Positions 44,972-53,557 of a DNA stretch of 64,000 nucleotides are shown piece by piece. The notes under the pieces were generated by a model that had not been told where the DNA came from, ran no database searches, and worked only from the letters and a program-made list of their open reading frames with translations. Location: the NCBI RefSeq assembly GCF_003851045.1, contig NZ_BFBX01000088.1, forward strand, positions 63,300 to 127,299. The letters are read 5' to 3'. Origin of the DNA: Paenibacillus sp. 598K (GTDB taxonomy: Bacteria > Bacillota > Bacilli > Paenibacillales > Paenibacillaceae). Every line of letters starts with the position of its first letter. Position 1 is the first letter of the stretch. The translations under genes and the position numbers were made by a program.

Positions 44972-47347
44972 TTAACCGATGTGTACATGTTGCTTGCGAT
45001 AATCGCCCGGCGTCGTCCCGACCAGCTTTTTGAACGCCCTGATAAACGAAATGTCATGCGCGTAGCCCACCGAGACTGCAATGTCCTGAATCGAGAGCTC
45101 GGTCGTCAGCAGCAAACGCTGGCTTGCTTCAATCCGGATACGCATCAGATAGTCGACCAGCTTTTCGCCGAAGGTTTCCTTGAACAAGCGGCTGACGTAT
45201 TTGCCGTTCAGACCAAACCGATCGCATAAATGGTTGAGCGACATGTCCGGGTTGGCGTATTCTTCGGCAATATACTGCCTGACCTCGACGATCAGCGCAT
45301 GATGGCTATGGTCGCTGCGCAGCTCGGCCAGCCGTTCCCAGAACGTCGTCAAGATGCCGAGAAACGCCTCGCGGGCGTCTCCGATCAGGTCGAACGTATC
45401 TCTCGCCTCCAGCAACGCCGGTTGCGTCTGCGACTGCCAAAACTCCGCCACTTCGGACGGCAGCAGCGTAAATTCGCGCTCCAGATGCTGCACGAGCAGC
45501 GTAAGCAGATGCTCGTATTCATCCCGTGTCCATCGCCGCTCCGCAAGCCCGTCGAACAACCTCTCGTACAGCTCGCGCCATTCCGGCTTGCCGGTGCGAA
45601 ACGCGATAGCCAGCCGTTGGATAAACGTAAACGGATCGAAGGCGAGATCGGAGCGACTGACGCCGGGTGCAGCCGACGCAAGCTCATCGTAGCGGATGAC
45701 ACGGTTCAAACCGAGTCCAGACTTGTACGCGAGCGCCTCCAGCGCCTTCGCATACGAGCCGGATACGCCTGCCAGCCGTTGCTCAGCCGGACCGATGCCT
45801 ATCGTGACGGTGAAGGCGAGATTGCTCTCCACCCAGGAGCGCACCTGCTCGGCCTGCAACGCCGCCTGCTCCTCCCAATCCGCTTCCTCATCGGTTGTCC
45901 GAACCAACGCCGCAAGTCGATGCTGCTCGATCCACTCTGTCCATATATGGACCGGCCGTCCTTCCGCTACCTCTTGAATCACGCTGCTGAGCACAAACTT
46001 GAGCAGATGAAAGTCGCGGTACGAATAGGTTGCGGCAAGCCGATTGTAATGGTCAAGCTCGTAGATGACAACGCCCAGCTCTTGAAAGCCCTCCGGCAAG
46101 TCGAACCGTTGCAGCTCGCGGGCCCACTCTTCCTCGTCGACAGGCTTGCTGCCCTCTAGCAGCTCTGCGAAAAAATGTCGGCGGCGAAACAAAGCATCCT
46201 CGCGCTGCATTTGCTTGTAGGTGTTGGACTGCTCCAGCAGCCTGTCGAACGTTTGACCGATAAATCCGAACTCATCGGTGTCGGACCGCTCCGCCCGTCG
46301 GATTTTTCGCAGGCCGCCGCTATCGCTTGCCTTGTTATCCGTTCCGGCTTTCGGAGGCTGAGACTTTGGCGACAACACCGGTGTCGGCGAATACGGCTCA
46401 TATGGCCTCTGCTGCGAGTGAGCCTGGATTCGGTGTATCAGCGCCTCGATGGGCCGGTAGTTGCGTCTGGTGACAAAGGTCAGCCAGATCGCTCCCGCCA
46501 AAATAGCCAACAGGCCGCCGCCCACCCAGACGTAAGACAAAACCGACGCAAAGCGGAACAACTGCACATCGCGTACGCCGCCCTTGTACACCCAGCCGGT
46601 ATAAGGCGAGGCGTACTCGGACAATACGGTGCCAGACAACTCGCCCTGCCCGCGCAGGCCGATGATCGGATTATCGCTTCGATCGCGGACATCAACAAAG
46701 CTGATGCTGCCCTCGGACAGCTCGGAGAGCATACGCTCGATCGCCGTCAAGCTGATGTTGACGACGACCATGCCCTGGCCGCCCTCCAGCATCGGATATT
46801 GACGGACAATCGATACGACAGCCGAAGGAAACAGCTCTTGATGGCGGAATTCCCGATAATGGCGTTTGTCTGATAGCTCGTACAATTGCGCAGCTCCGCC
46901 AGCTCGCGGCCTTTTCTCCTCAATAAAGGTGCGGTCGCCGAATTGCTCTAGCGGCATCAGCGTGTTGGCGCTCATGACCATATGGTCCGCGTAGCGATAC
47001 AAATAAACCGAATCGATAAAAGGATTAAACGATACCATTTGATTGATCTTTTTGGACGTTTCGTAGACGGGATAATAGGAACCGTCCCGCTCGACGGGAC
47101 GCGGCTGGAAAAACTGGCGAATGCGCTCGTCGGTCTCCATCTCCTCCAGCAGCATCGCGTCGATTTCCCGCAAGGAATAGTCGATCTGCTGAATCAGATG
47201 CTGAACAAACGTGCCGTTTGCGTGAATCGTCTCCTTGCGGGACATCTCGCTTAGCATAAAATACGAAAGCAGGATGAGCGCCGAGGACAAGGCAAACAAA
47301 ATCGGAATATACGAAAACAAAAGTCGATAAAACCAGGGCTTGCCCAC
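44972..47347 (-). CDS. Membrane-bound AraC-family regulator (YesN-like one-component sensor)
   Basis: 791 residues. Start GTG 47345-47347 (GKPWFYRLLFSYIPILF) has GGAGG 10 bp upstream; the frame stays open to 47620, but a promoter (47403-47411) lies in that part. Helix at about 8-30, extracytoplasmic sensor to about 275, second helix about 280-300, a HAMP-like linker, a long cytoplasmic part, and a C-terminal AraC double HTH (MSLNHLCDRFGLNGKYVSRL and LSIQDIAVSVGYAHDISFIR). It probably senses a glycan product outside and switches on the adjacent transport operon. Confidence 0.88.
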   Translation of the reverse strand: MGKPWFYRLLFSYIPILFALSSALILLSYFMLSEMSRKETIHANGTFVQHLIQQIDYSLREIDAMLLEEMETDERIRQFFQPRPVERDGSYYPVYETSKKINQMVSFNPFIDSVYLYRYADHMVMSANTLMPLEQFGDRTFIEEKRPRAGGAAQLYELSDKRHYREFRHQELFPSAVVSIVRQYPMLEGGQGMVVVNISLTAIERMLSELSEGSISFVDVRDRSDNPIIGLRGQGELSGTVLSEYASPYTGWVYKGGVRDVQLFRFASVLSYVWVGGGLLAILAGAIWLTFVTRRNYRPIEALIHRIQAHSQQRPYEPYSPTPVLSPKSQPPKAGTDNKASDSGGLRKIRRAERSDTDEFGFIGQTFDRLLEQSNTYKQMQREDALFRRRHFFAELLEGSKPVDEEEWARELQRFDLPEGFQELGVVIYELDHYNRLAATYSYRDFHLLKFVLSSVIQEVAEGRPVHIWTEWIEQHRLAALVRTTDEEADWEEQAALQAEQVRSWVESNLAFTVTIGIGPAEQRLAGVSGSYAKALEALAYKSGLGLNRVIRYDELASAAPGVSRSDLAFDPFTFIQRLAIAFRTGKPEWRELYERLFDGLAERRWTRDEYEHLLTLLVQHLEREFTLLPSEVAEFWQSQTQPALLEARDTFDLIGDAREAFLGILTTFWERLAELRSDHSHHALIVEVRQYIAEEYANPDMSLNHLCDRFGLNGKYVSRLFKETFGEKLVDYLMRIRIEASQRLLLTTELSIQDIAVSVGYAHDISFIRAFKKLVGTTPGDYRKQHVHIG

Positions 47348-47402
47348 GATGCAATTCGCCTCCACATTTGCTAGCAGCTGGACGGTAAACATTTTCACAA
47401 CC

Positions 47403-47411
47403 ATTATAACA
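47403..47411 (-). promoter_or_regulatory. Extended -10 promoter of the AraC-type regulator
   Basis: Minus strand TGTTATAAT (TGn plus TATAAT, 47403-47411), no clear -35. It lies about 55 bp before the chosen GTG start and argues against longer N-termini. Confidence 0.5.
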
Positions 47412-47458
47412 GCGGCAACCAATGGCGCATAGTCGTAAAATCTCGCGGGATAGAATAG

Positions 47459-47502
47459 CAAAAAAAGCAAGCACGGTGGGCTCACCCTGCACTTGCTTTT
47501 TT
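47459..47502. terminator. Bidirectional terminator after the metalloprotease gene
   Basis: AAAGCAAG (47464-47471) and CTTGCTTT (47492-47499) with inner GGTG/CACC pairing, A run on the left and T run on the right. It ends the minus-strand protease operon well beyond its stop at 47625. Between stop and hairpin I see nothing else. Confidence 0.8.
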
Positions 47503-47624
47503 CAACTTCGATTGCGTTCTTCCATCCAGTATTAGCATTACAGTTTCGGTCGCTCCATCGAGTTGGTGGGCACGCTTCGATTAATACAATTGCCGTTGTT
47601 CTATAGAATCTCGGATGCAATTGA

Positions 47625-48560
47625 TTAGTAAATAAAGTTAGGCGAGTAGGTCACAACACCATATTTATCGTAGCTTTTAAAATAAGGGGTAACCTCCACC
47701 CTATATGTTCCCTTCCCAAAACTACCCAAAAAAATAGATGATTGAGGCCGTAAAGATGGCGTTTTCCAAGCTGCACTTTTCACGAGCCCCGTATTTGCGA
47801 CTACTTCACTTGTAAAAACAGTATTCCAAGATCCCGAAACATTCTTTTGATATCTAACTCGATAATTGAGTTCACCGTACGCATAATCATCCCAACTGAC
47901 AGTCACTTGGCTACTGCTAGAATTCACAGAAGAAGTGAAATTACTAGCGTACCCGTTGCCCATAAAGTTGTCCATACGAGATACGTCTAACGTGGTAGGA
48001 CCTGTATTACTATCACAATTACCACCATTCATAATTGTATTTTCGGAATTACATAAGCTCCCTGCGCTTCCATCATCCCTATATCTTTCATGTAAGCCCA
48101 AGTAATGTCCAATTTCATGAGCCGCTGTTCTTGTTCTATTAGAAGAGTTACTCGTTATGGTGATGCTGGAACTTAAGGTGAAATTCGCATTTCTTGTCGG
48201 ATCATTATAAACTGAGGTAATAGAGTGACAACCACCTGAACCGGGTGAACAAACAGAATCAGAGTAATCAAATATTAAATCATTTCCAGTACCAGAAATC
48301 CTGACTTCAGGAACCTCTGAGTTCCAATTATTAACAGCGTTTGTTACGTTGGTACTAATTGTTGTTGAGTTAATTCTATAGGTGGTTACAGCCCCGTTTA
48401 TCATCCAATAACTTGCCCTAGATTCATCTCCTGCAAACAAAGATAACTGTTTGTTGTAGTCCATAACAAGCCAAATATGATGGTTTGCAGAAACTACGGG
48501 CGTTAGTACTAGTAGGTAGATTATAGAGACAATTAAGGTATAAGACAACTTTTTACTCAT
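47625..48560 (-). CDS. Secreted metzincin-type zinc metalloprotease
   Basis: 311 residues, signal peptide to about residue 26. The zinc motif AAHEIGHYLGLHER (HExxHxxGxxH) and a following methionine turn (NTIMNGG) mark a matrixin-like metzincin. After about residue 205 a Fn3-like beta domain follows. Cysteines in CSPGSGGC and LCNSEN..NCDSN suggest disulfides. It overlaps the upstream gene by 8 bp. This stretch is clearly AT-richer than the 60% GC neighbours, so probably acquired. Peptide substrate unknown. Confidence 0.85.
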   Translation of the reverse strand: MSKKLSYTLIVSIIYLLVLTPVVSANHHIWLVMDYNKQLSLFAGDESRASYWMINGAVTTYRINSTTISTNVTNAVNNWNSEVPEVRISGTGNDLIFDYSDSVCSPGSGGCHSITSVYNDPTRNANFTLSSSITITSNSSNRTRTAAHEIGHYLGLHERYRDDGSAGSLCNSENTIMNGGNCDSNTGPTTLDVSRMDNFMGNGYASNFTSSVNSSSSQVTVSWDDYAYGELNYRVRYQKNVSGSWNTVFTSEVVANTGLVKSAAWKTPSLRPQSSIFLGSFGKGTYRVEVTPYFKSYDKYGVVTYSPNFIY

Positions 48561-49113
48561 ACTTAAGCACCCCTCCCAAATATCCTTTAATGGATTGATT
48601 CAAAAAATCAAATGGCCTTTTATCAATTTCATCAAGAATAAGATTCACGACTACACCTGTGTGCTCTGCAATCATAATAGTTGAATTTCCATTTTGAATA
48701 GCGTAATAAGGTAAATGACTTCTTGTTTCCTCTTTCATTTCCAAATAATCGTCGTTCACTACATAAGCTTTAACAAATGCTTGATCAGGCAGTCTAACTA
48801 TTTTTCCGAGAATTGATATATTAGATCCTTTTGTAGATTCTCCGGACAAATGTTGGATAAGACCCTCTGCTTCTGCCCAATTCTTAAACTCTTCTTTCCA
48901 TTTTAGTTGATCTTCATAGGAACTATTTAGATCTAAGGTGTTGGGAAAAGCTTCGGGTTGATCCACAGAAACTATCGACAATTCCTCATTTGGATCATTT
49001 AATGAATAAGGGTGTGACGAATCAGTCCTCTCTGATGCTATAACTATGGAACTGATGCAAGCCATAAGAACTAACAATAACAGGGGAGAAAATACAATTA
49101 TACTTTTCTTCAT
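48553..49113 (-). CDS. Exported protein upstream of the metalloprotease
   Basis: 186 residues from ATG 49111-49113 with GGAGGT upstream. Signal peptide with VLMAC, possibly a lipobox (LLVLMAC), then a soluble domain with QLKWKEEFKNWAEAEG and IMIAEHTGVVVNLILDEI. Overlapping the protease start suggests coupled translation and a joint role, for example inhibitor or chaperone. No family recognised. Confidence 0.65.
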   Translation of the reverse strand: MKKSIIVFSPLLLLVLMACISSIVIASERTDSSHPYSLNDPNEELSIVSVDQPEAFPNTLDLNSSYEDQLKWKEEFKNWAEAEGLIQHLSGESTKGSNISILGKIVRLPDQAFVKAYVVNDDYLEMKEETRSHLPYYAIQNGNSTIMIAEHTGVVVNLILDEIDKRPFDFLNQSIKGYLGGVLKYE

Positions 49114-49183
49114 AAAATTACCTCCAATTCTCACAATTTAATAATTACAAATCCACAAATCCATCACTATAAAACCAATAATA

Positions 49184-49525
49184 CTATGGTCTTTTTAACA
49201 AACCAGTTAAATCATCTTTACTTTGTTTATAAAATATCAACTCTGATTTTTTGCCTTTTTTATTAAGATATACTTTTATGGGTTCGTCATCAGTTGCCCA
49301 ATTGATCGACCAACCATCCTTCTCCAAAATATTTTGAAACCAATTAAGCGTTTCATAGTGAGACAAGGGGACTCTAAAACAAATATCTTCAGTTCCAAGA
49401 GCTACAGTCGGGCACAAAGAATTATCCTCTTGGGTTCCATGCGGCAAAGGGATCTCCCCTGAATCACACGCAGTAGACAATGTAACAATACATACCATAA
49501 GTAACAAATAAAATTTCTTTATCAT
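49184..49525 (-). CDS. Small lipoprotein of the metalloprotease operon
   Basis: 113 residues, lipobox LSTAC, GGAGGTGA before the ATG. The mature part has FRVPLSHYETLNWFQNILEK and DGWSINWATDDEPIKVYLNK, a small alpha/beta domain. Same AT-rich composition and strand as the next two genes; probably one operon. Function unknown. Confidence 0.65.
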   Translation of the reverse strand: MIKKFYLLLMVCIVTLSTACDSGEIPLPHGTQEDNSLCPTVALGTEDICFRVPLSHYETLNWFQNILEKDGWSINWATDDEPIKVYLNKKGKKSELIFYKQSKDDLTGLLKRP

Positions 49526-49666
49526 TTGTCACCTCCATAGATTAAAGGTGCTTTTCATATAAAATAAAGTCATTTGTATAGACTTGCCTAATTACTTATA
49601 GCATACCAAGAGGAGGTTCTATCTTATGTTATTAACACTAAAATTATCATAAAATACATTATATAA

Positions 49667-49897
49667 CTAGTGTCCCAAGACCCACATCCCTACAATCCTA
49701 GTTAATTTCCTTTTTCGTAATTTGTTGAATTTCGTCAAAAAAGCCAATACTTCATCTACCAAAAGTCTTTTGCTAAGTCCAATGTAAGTGTCTTCAGGTC
49801 CCTCAGATTTCACCTCGCGGTGGACATCCCTGTTTGTTGGTTTTTCGTTGGGACTTGCCGGCGTCGCTCTGGGCTTCACCTTAGAGATGACGCCCAT
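49667..49897 (-). CDS. Doubtful ORF in the AT-rich/GC-rich junction
   Basis: 76 residues, no ribosome site before the ATG, basic C-terminus (NKLRKRKLTRIVG). It could be a fragment of a lost gene. The rest of 49526-49910 holds the promoter region of the lipoprotein operon and nothing else I can name. Confidence 0.2.
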   Translation of the reverse strand: MGVISKVKPRATPASPNEKPTNRDVHREVKSEGPEDTYIGLSKRLLVDEVLAFLTKFNKLRKRKLTRIVGMWVLGH

Positions 49898-49910
49898 GTT
49901 GGGCGTACAA

Positions 49911-49941
49911 CAAAAGGGAAGCGAGGTGTCAGTCGCTTCCC
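49911..49941 (-). terminator. Terminator of the dinB-like gene
   Basis: Stem GGGAAGCGA (49916-49924) and TCGCTTCCC (49933-49941); on the minus strand TTTTG follows. 10 bp after the stop codon. Confidence 0.8.
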
Positions 49942-49951
49942 TTGTTACGCT

Positions 49952-50500
49952 TTAATAAAGATCGAACATATTAACCGGATGGCCGAGCTCCTTCAGATAG
50001 TTGAAGAGCTGGGCCCGGTGGTGCTGGAGATGGGTCGTGATCTCGATGAGCCATTTGGCCTGGGCCGTCGGATGGTCGATGTAGAAGGGAGTGGTCCGTC
50101 TGGAGAGGAACTCCTCATCCGGCAACGCCTCCATGTAGCTCCGCAAGCTGTCCAGGCCAGCGCTCATCCGCTCGCCCAGCTTGCCTGCATCGGCGCCCAG
50201 CGCTCTGAACTCGTCCTCCAGCTGGACGACCTCGGCCTCGGTATGCTCCTGCAGGATCATCAGATCGGTGGAAGGGATGGCGGCCAGATGACAGACCAGC
50301 TCCTGGACGGTATTCATGTTGTCCCGCTGTTGCGGGCGGTAGCTCCACTCCTCCTCCTGGATGCGCTCCATCAGCTTTCTGGACGTGCGCACGATATTCT
50401 CCAGTTCCTCGAACAGCATCGCCTTCATCCGCTGCACGCCGCTCTGACCGTCCATCGCGGGATTGCCGCCTTGTATCGATTGTTGGTTCTGTGTTGTCAT
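49952..50500 (-). CDS. DinB-family protein
   Basis: 182 residues from ATG 50498-50500. Four-helix bundle with the putative metal histidines in ELVCHLAAIP and TTHLQHHRAQLFNYLKELG. DinB/YfiT-like proteins are thiol- or metal-dependent enzymes of mostly unknown role. Divergent from a WYL regulator with a palindrome between, so likely its target. Confidence 0.82.
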   Translation of the reverse strand: MTTQNQQSIQGGNPAMDGQSGVQRMKAMLFEELENIVRTSRKLMERIQEEEWSYRPQQRDNMNTVQELVCHLAAIPSTDLMILQEHTEAEVVQLEDEFRALGADAGKLGERMSAGLDSLRSYMEALPDEEFLSRRTTPFYIDHPTAQAKWLIEITTHLQHHRAQLFNYLKELGHPVNMFDLY

Positions 50501-50581
50501 TAACCTCACGCTCCATTTCATGGGATAGATGGACGGGCCGGGTCGCCCGCCCAGTTACATCCTTAGTGTACACGTTAATCG

Positions 50582-50632
50582 TGACAGATCCTGTCATAGT
50601 TGCTTTGACGATGGCTCTTCATGCTATATAAT
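50582..50632 (+). promoter_or_regulatory. Operator palindrome and promoter between dinB-like and WYL-regulator genes
   Basis: TGACAGATCCTGTCA (50582-50596) is a perfect inverted repeat with 6-bp arms. Next to it TTGACG (50605-50610), 16-bp spacer, TATAAT (50627-50632) face the regulator gene, so a bound repressor would sit just upstream of or against the polymerase. Confidence 0.65.
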
Positions 50633-50673
50633 GTGAAGAACATGCAACAGATTAGGAAAAAGGGGGCGCAAGG

Positions 50674-51639
50674 ATGAGCAAGTCGAGACGGCTGATCGAG
50701 CTGATGATGGCGGTGAATCGGATGCGCAAGTTCACGGTACGCGAGCTGGCCGAGCAGTTCGAGGTATCGCCGCGGACGATGCTGCGCGACTTGCAGGAGC
50801 TGAGCGCGCTTGGCGTGCCTCTCTACTCCGAGGTGGGACCGCATGGCGGCTACCAGGTGCTGAACGAGCGGGTACTGCCGCCGATCGCCTTTACAGAGGA
50901 AGAGGCGGCAGCGATGTTTTTTGCCAGCCACGCCTTGCGCCACTATCGGTATCTCCCCTTCGAGGACGCATCGGCCTCGGCCTTGACGAAGTTCTACAAC
51001 TATATGTCCTCGGATGTGCGCGATCGGATCGACCAGATGAAAAACCGGGTCGACTTTTTCACGCCGCTGCGCAATATGCGGGAGCCCAAGCTCAGCGCCT
51101 TGCTGCAAGCCGCCGTCGACCAGCAGGTGCTGGCAATCGAATACGAGTCGCGCAGCGCCAAGCTGTGCCGCGATATCCAGCCGATCGGCATCTACGCCAG
51201 CAACGGGCTATGGTACTGCCCGGCCTATTGCTTCACTCGCAACGACATTCGTCTGTTCCGCTGCGACCGGATCCGTCTGGCCGACCATCCGCCGACGGCG
51301 GAGCCGCGCGACCTGACTCATGTCCATCTCGGCAATTGGCGAGAGTCCGAGGCGGACTATGCCGAGCTGCTCTATGTAGCGGAGTTGACCCGCGAAGGCG
51401 TGCAGCGCTGCGAGACCGAGCTGTATCCGATCCCAGCGATTCAGCTCCGCGAGGACGGCAGCGGACGGCTGAGCCAGCTCATGCCGGCATCCGAGCTGTC
51501 CTACTTCGCTGCCTTTTTCGTCGGACTAGGCCTTGAAGCCCAGGTGCTCGAGCCCCCAGAGTTGCTCGACCACATGCGCGAGCTGCTGCTACAGATGAAT
51601 AGCCGGTACGGCCTGCCCGCCGAGCGCGCAGCAGACTAG
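50674..51639 (+). CDS. YafY-type transcriptional regulator with WYL domain
   Basis: 321 residues. N-terminal winged HTH (KFTVRELAEQFEVSPRTMLR) and a WYL-type ligand-binding domain (about 140-310) with DIQPIGIYASNGLWYCPAYC. Such proteins often repress a divergent DinB or hydrolase gene. The ATG follows AAGGGGGCG. Confidence 0.88.
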   Translation: MSKSRRLIELMMAVNRMRKFTVRELAEQFEVSPRTMLRDLQELSALGVPLYSEVGPHGGYQVLNERVLPPIAFTEEEAAAMFFASHALRHYRYLPFEDASASALTKFYNYMSSDVRDRIDQMKNRVDFFTPLRNMREPKLSALLQAAVDQQVLAIEYESRSAKLCRDIQPIGIYASNGLWYCPAYCFTRNDIRLFRCDRIRLADHPPTAEPRDLTHVHLGNWRESEADYAELLYVAELTREGVQRCETELYPIPAIQLREDGSGRLSQLMPASELSYFAAFFVGLGLEAQVLEPPELLDHMRELLLQMNSRYGLPAERAAD

Positions 51640-51673
51640 CCCTTCCCATAGATCAGCCAATCAGGAGGATGAC

Positions 51674-52606
51674 ATGCAATTTCAAGCAGTGTATCAGGAA
51701 GGAGACGTATTCCTTCCGAAGCTCGAATTCGAGATGAGCTTCAGCCAGACCGGCATTATAACAGACTTGAAGCGAACGCAGCTATTGATCGACCAGCTAG
51801 CGGATCGCTCCGAGTTTTTCATTCTGCGGGCGCAGCAAAACGAGTATTTGCAATTGACGGTCGAAGAATTGATCACCTTCTTAATCAATATAAGCGAACG
51901 GGACGAGCGCGCTGCGCAGCTGCTCGACTACTTCGCCTTGCAGGACGAGCGGAAGGTGAAAATCAAGCAACTCAGTCCTTCCAAACGAACATATGTCACC
52001 CTGCTGCGCGTCTATTTTGCCCATCAGCCTACGCTTGTATTGGAGGAGCCTTATTTTTTCCTGGAAGAGCAAGATCGACGCCAGCTGAAGCGGATATTGG
52101 ACGACCTTGCCATCGGCAAGCGTATTTTAATTTTGACCTCGAATGTCGAGGATGCCCTTATCTCCTGCGACCATATTTATCGTTTGGACAAGCTTGGCTT
52201 CCATCCTCTGGATATCCGAGATGCGGAAGATACGAAGCCGGAAGCCGCGGAGCAAGAACAGCCCAACATCACCTTGCAGAAAATCAACACGAAAAAGGAG
52301 GGCAAGGTCATCTTGTTCGACCCGCCCGAGATCGATTATATCGAAAGCGTGGACGGCTCGATCCTGGTCCATGTCGATGGCGAAAACTACGAATGCGCGC
52401 TGACGCTGACCGAGCTTGAACAGCGACTTTTGAATTTCGGATTTTTCAGATGTCATCGTTCGTATATCGTCAATCTGCAAAAAGTAAGAGAAATTATTAC
52501 GTGGACCAAAAACAGCTACAGCCTGCGATTGAGTACCAGCAAACCGGCTGTCGTGCCGCTGTCCCGTTCAAAACTGCAGGAATTGAAGGCGCTGCTCAGC
52601 CTGTAG
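51674..52606 (+). CDS. Transcription regulator: ABC-ATPase-like domain fused to LytTR
   Basis: 310 residues. Residues 1-175 resemble an ABC ATPase without Walker A: a signature-like QLSPSKRTYVTLLRVYFAHQ, a Walker-B-like LVLEEPYFFLEEQDRR with Glu for the Asp, and an H-loop-like ILTSNVEDAL. Residues 205-310 are a LytTR DNA-binding domain (FRCHRSYIVNLQKVREI, then LSRSKLQELKALL). It cannot be a normal ATPase; it may dimerise or dock like one. It precedes an ABC exporter by about 100 bp, which it probably controls. AGGAGG lies upstream of the ATG. Confidence 0.82.
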   Translation: MQFQAVYQEGDVFLPKLEFEMSFSQTGIITDLKRTQLLIDQLADRSEFFILRAQQNEYLQLTVEELITFLINISERDERAAQLLDYFALQDERKVKIKQLSPSKRTYVTLLRVYFAHQPTLVLEEPYFFLEEQDRRQLKRILDDLAIGKRILILTSNVEDALISCDHIYRLDKLGFHPLDIRDAEDTKPEAAEQEQPNITLQKINTKKEGKVILFDPPEIDYIESVDGSILVHVDGENYECALTLTELEQRLLNFGFFRCHRSYIVNLQKVREIITWTKNSYSLRLSTSKPAVVPLSRSKLQELKALLSL

Positions 52607-52705
52607 CGGGTACCATTCAGCCGAAATTGGCTACATTTCAGCCGTTTTTTGTCGCTCGCCTGCCGGAATCGTCCTATACTGAGGCCATGAACGCAAAAGG
52701 ATGTG

Positions 52706-53557
52706 ATGGTGATGGACGTGATCCAGGTCGAACAGATTCGGAAAACCTTCGGGGCGAGGGACGCGCTCAGCGATGTCTCCTTTTCGGTGCCTAAGGGTGA
52801 AATCTTCGGCTTCCTCGGGCCGAGCGGCGCAGGCAAAACAACGCTGATCAAGCTATTGACCGCCCAGCTCCATCCGACCCGCGGGCAAGCCTTCGTATTG
52901 GGCAAGCCGGCGGCGATGATGCAGCAGTCCGAACAAAAGATGCGCTTCGGGATATTGACGGACAACAGCGGTCTGTACGAAAGACTGACCATACGTGAGA
53001 ATCTGGAATTATATCGCCAGCTCTATGATCTGCCTGCGTCAACGATCGAGCGGGCGCTGCAGTTCGTCAATCTGAATGGAGATCACAAAAAGAAGGTCCA
53101 GCTCCTGTCGAAAGGGATGCGTCAGCGCGTCCTGCTAGCCTGCGCGATGATTCACGAGCCGGAGCTATTGTTTCTGGATGAGCCGACCTCGGCTCTCGAT
53201 CCGGTCAATGCGGCCCATATCTACAAAGGCTTGCGCTACTTGAACGAGAACGGGACAACGATTTTTCTCACGACGCATAATATGGCCGAGGCCGAGCTGC
53301 TATGCCATCGTGTAGCCATACTGTATCAAGGACAGATCCAGGCCCTCGACACCCCCAAAGCGCTAAAAAAGCAGCATCGGGATCCAGTCATTCGCGTCGA
53401 CCTCATCAATGGCGACATGCATGAGCTTCCGATCGATGAACGCTCGGCCGATCAAATCGCCGAATGGATGAAGCGCGGATGCATTGACAGTCTAGCAACA
53501 AAAGAGCCAAGCCTGGGCGACATTTTCATTAAGATGACAGGAAGTGAGCTGCTATGA
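52706..53557 (+). CDS. ABC exporter ATP-binding protein
   Basis: About 283 residues. Walker A GPSGAGKTT, signature LLSKGMRQRVLLACAM, Walker B LLFLDEPTSALDP, H-loop LTTHNMAEAELL. Drug/antibiotic exporter type (CcmA/DrrA). Several starts are possible within 10 bp (GTG 52703, ATG 52706, ATG 52712) behind AAAAGG. Overlaps the permease gene by ATGA. Confidence 0.9.
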   Translation: MVMDVIQVEQIRKTFGARDALSDVSFSVPKGEIFGFLGPSGAGKTTLIKLLTAQLHPTRGQAFVLGKPAAMMQQSEQKMRFGILTDNSGLYERLTIRENLELYRQLYDLPASTIERALQFVNLNGDHKKKVQLLSKGMRQRVLLACAMIHEPELLFLDEPTSALDPVNAAHIYKGLRYLNENGTTIFLTTHNMAEAELLCHRVAILYQGQIQALDTPKALKKQHRDPVIRVDLINGDMHELPIDERSADQIAEWMKRGCIDSLATKEPSLGDIFIKMTGSELL

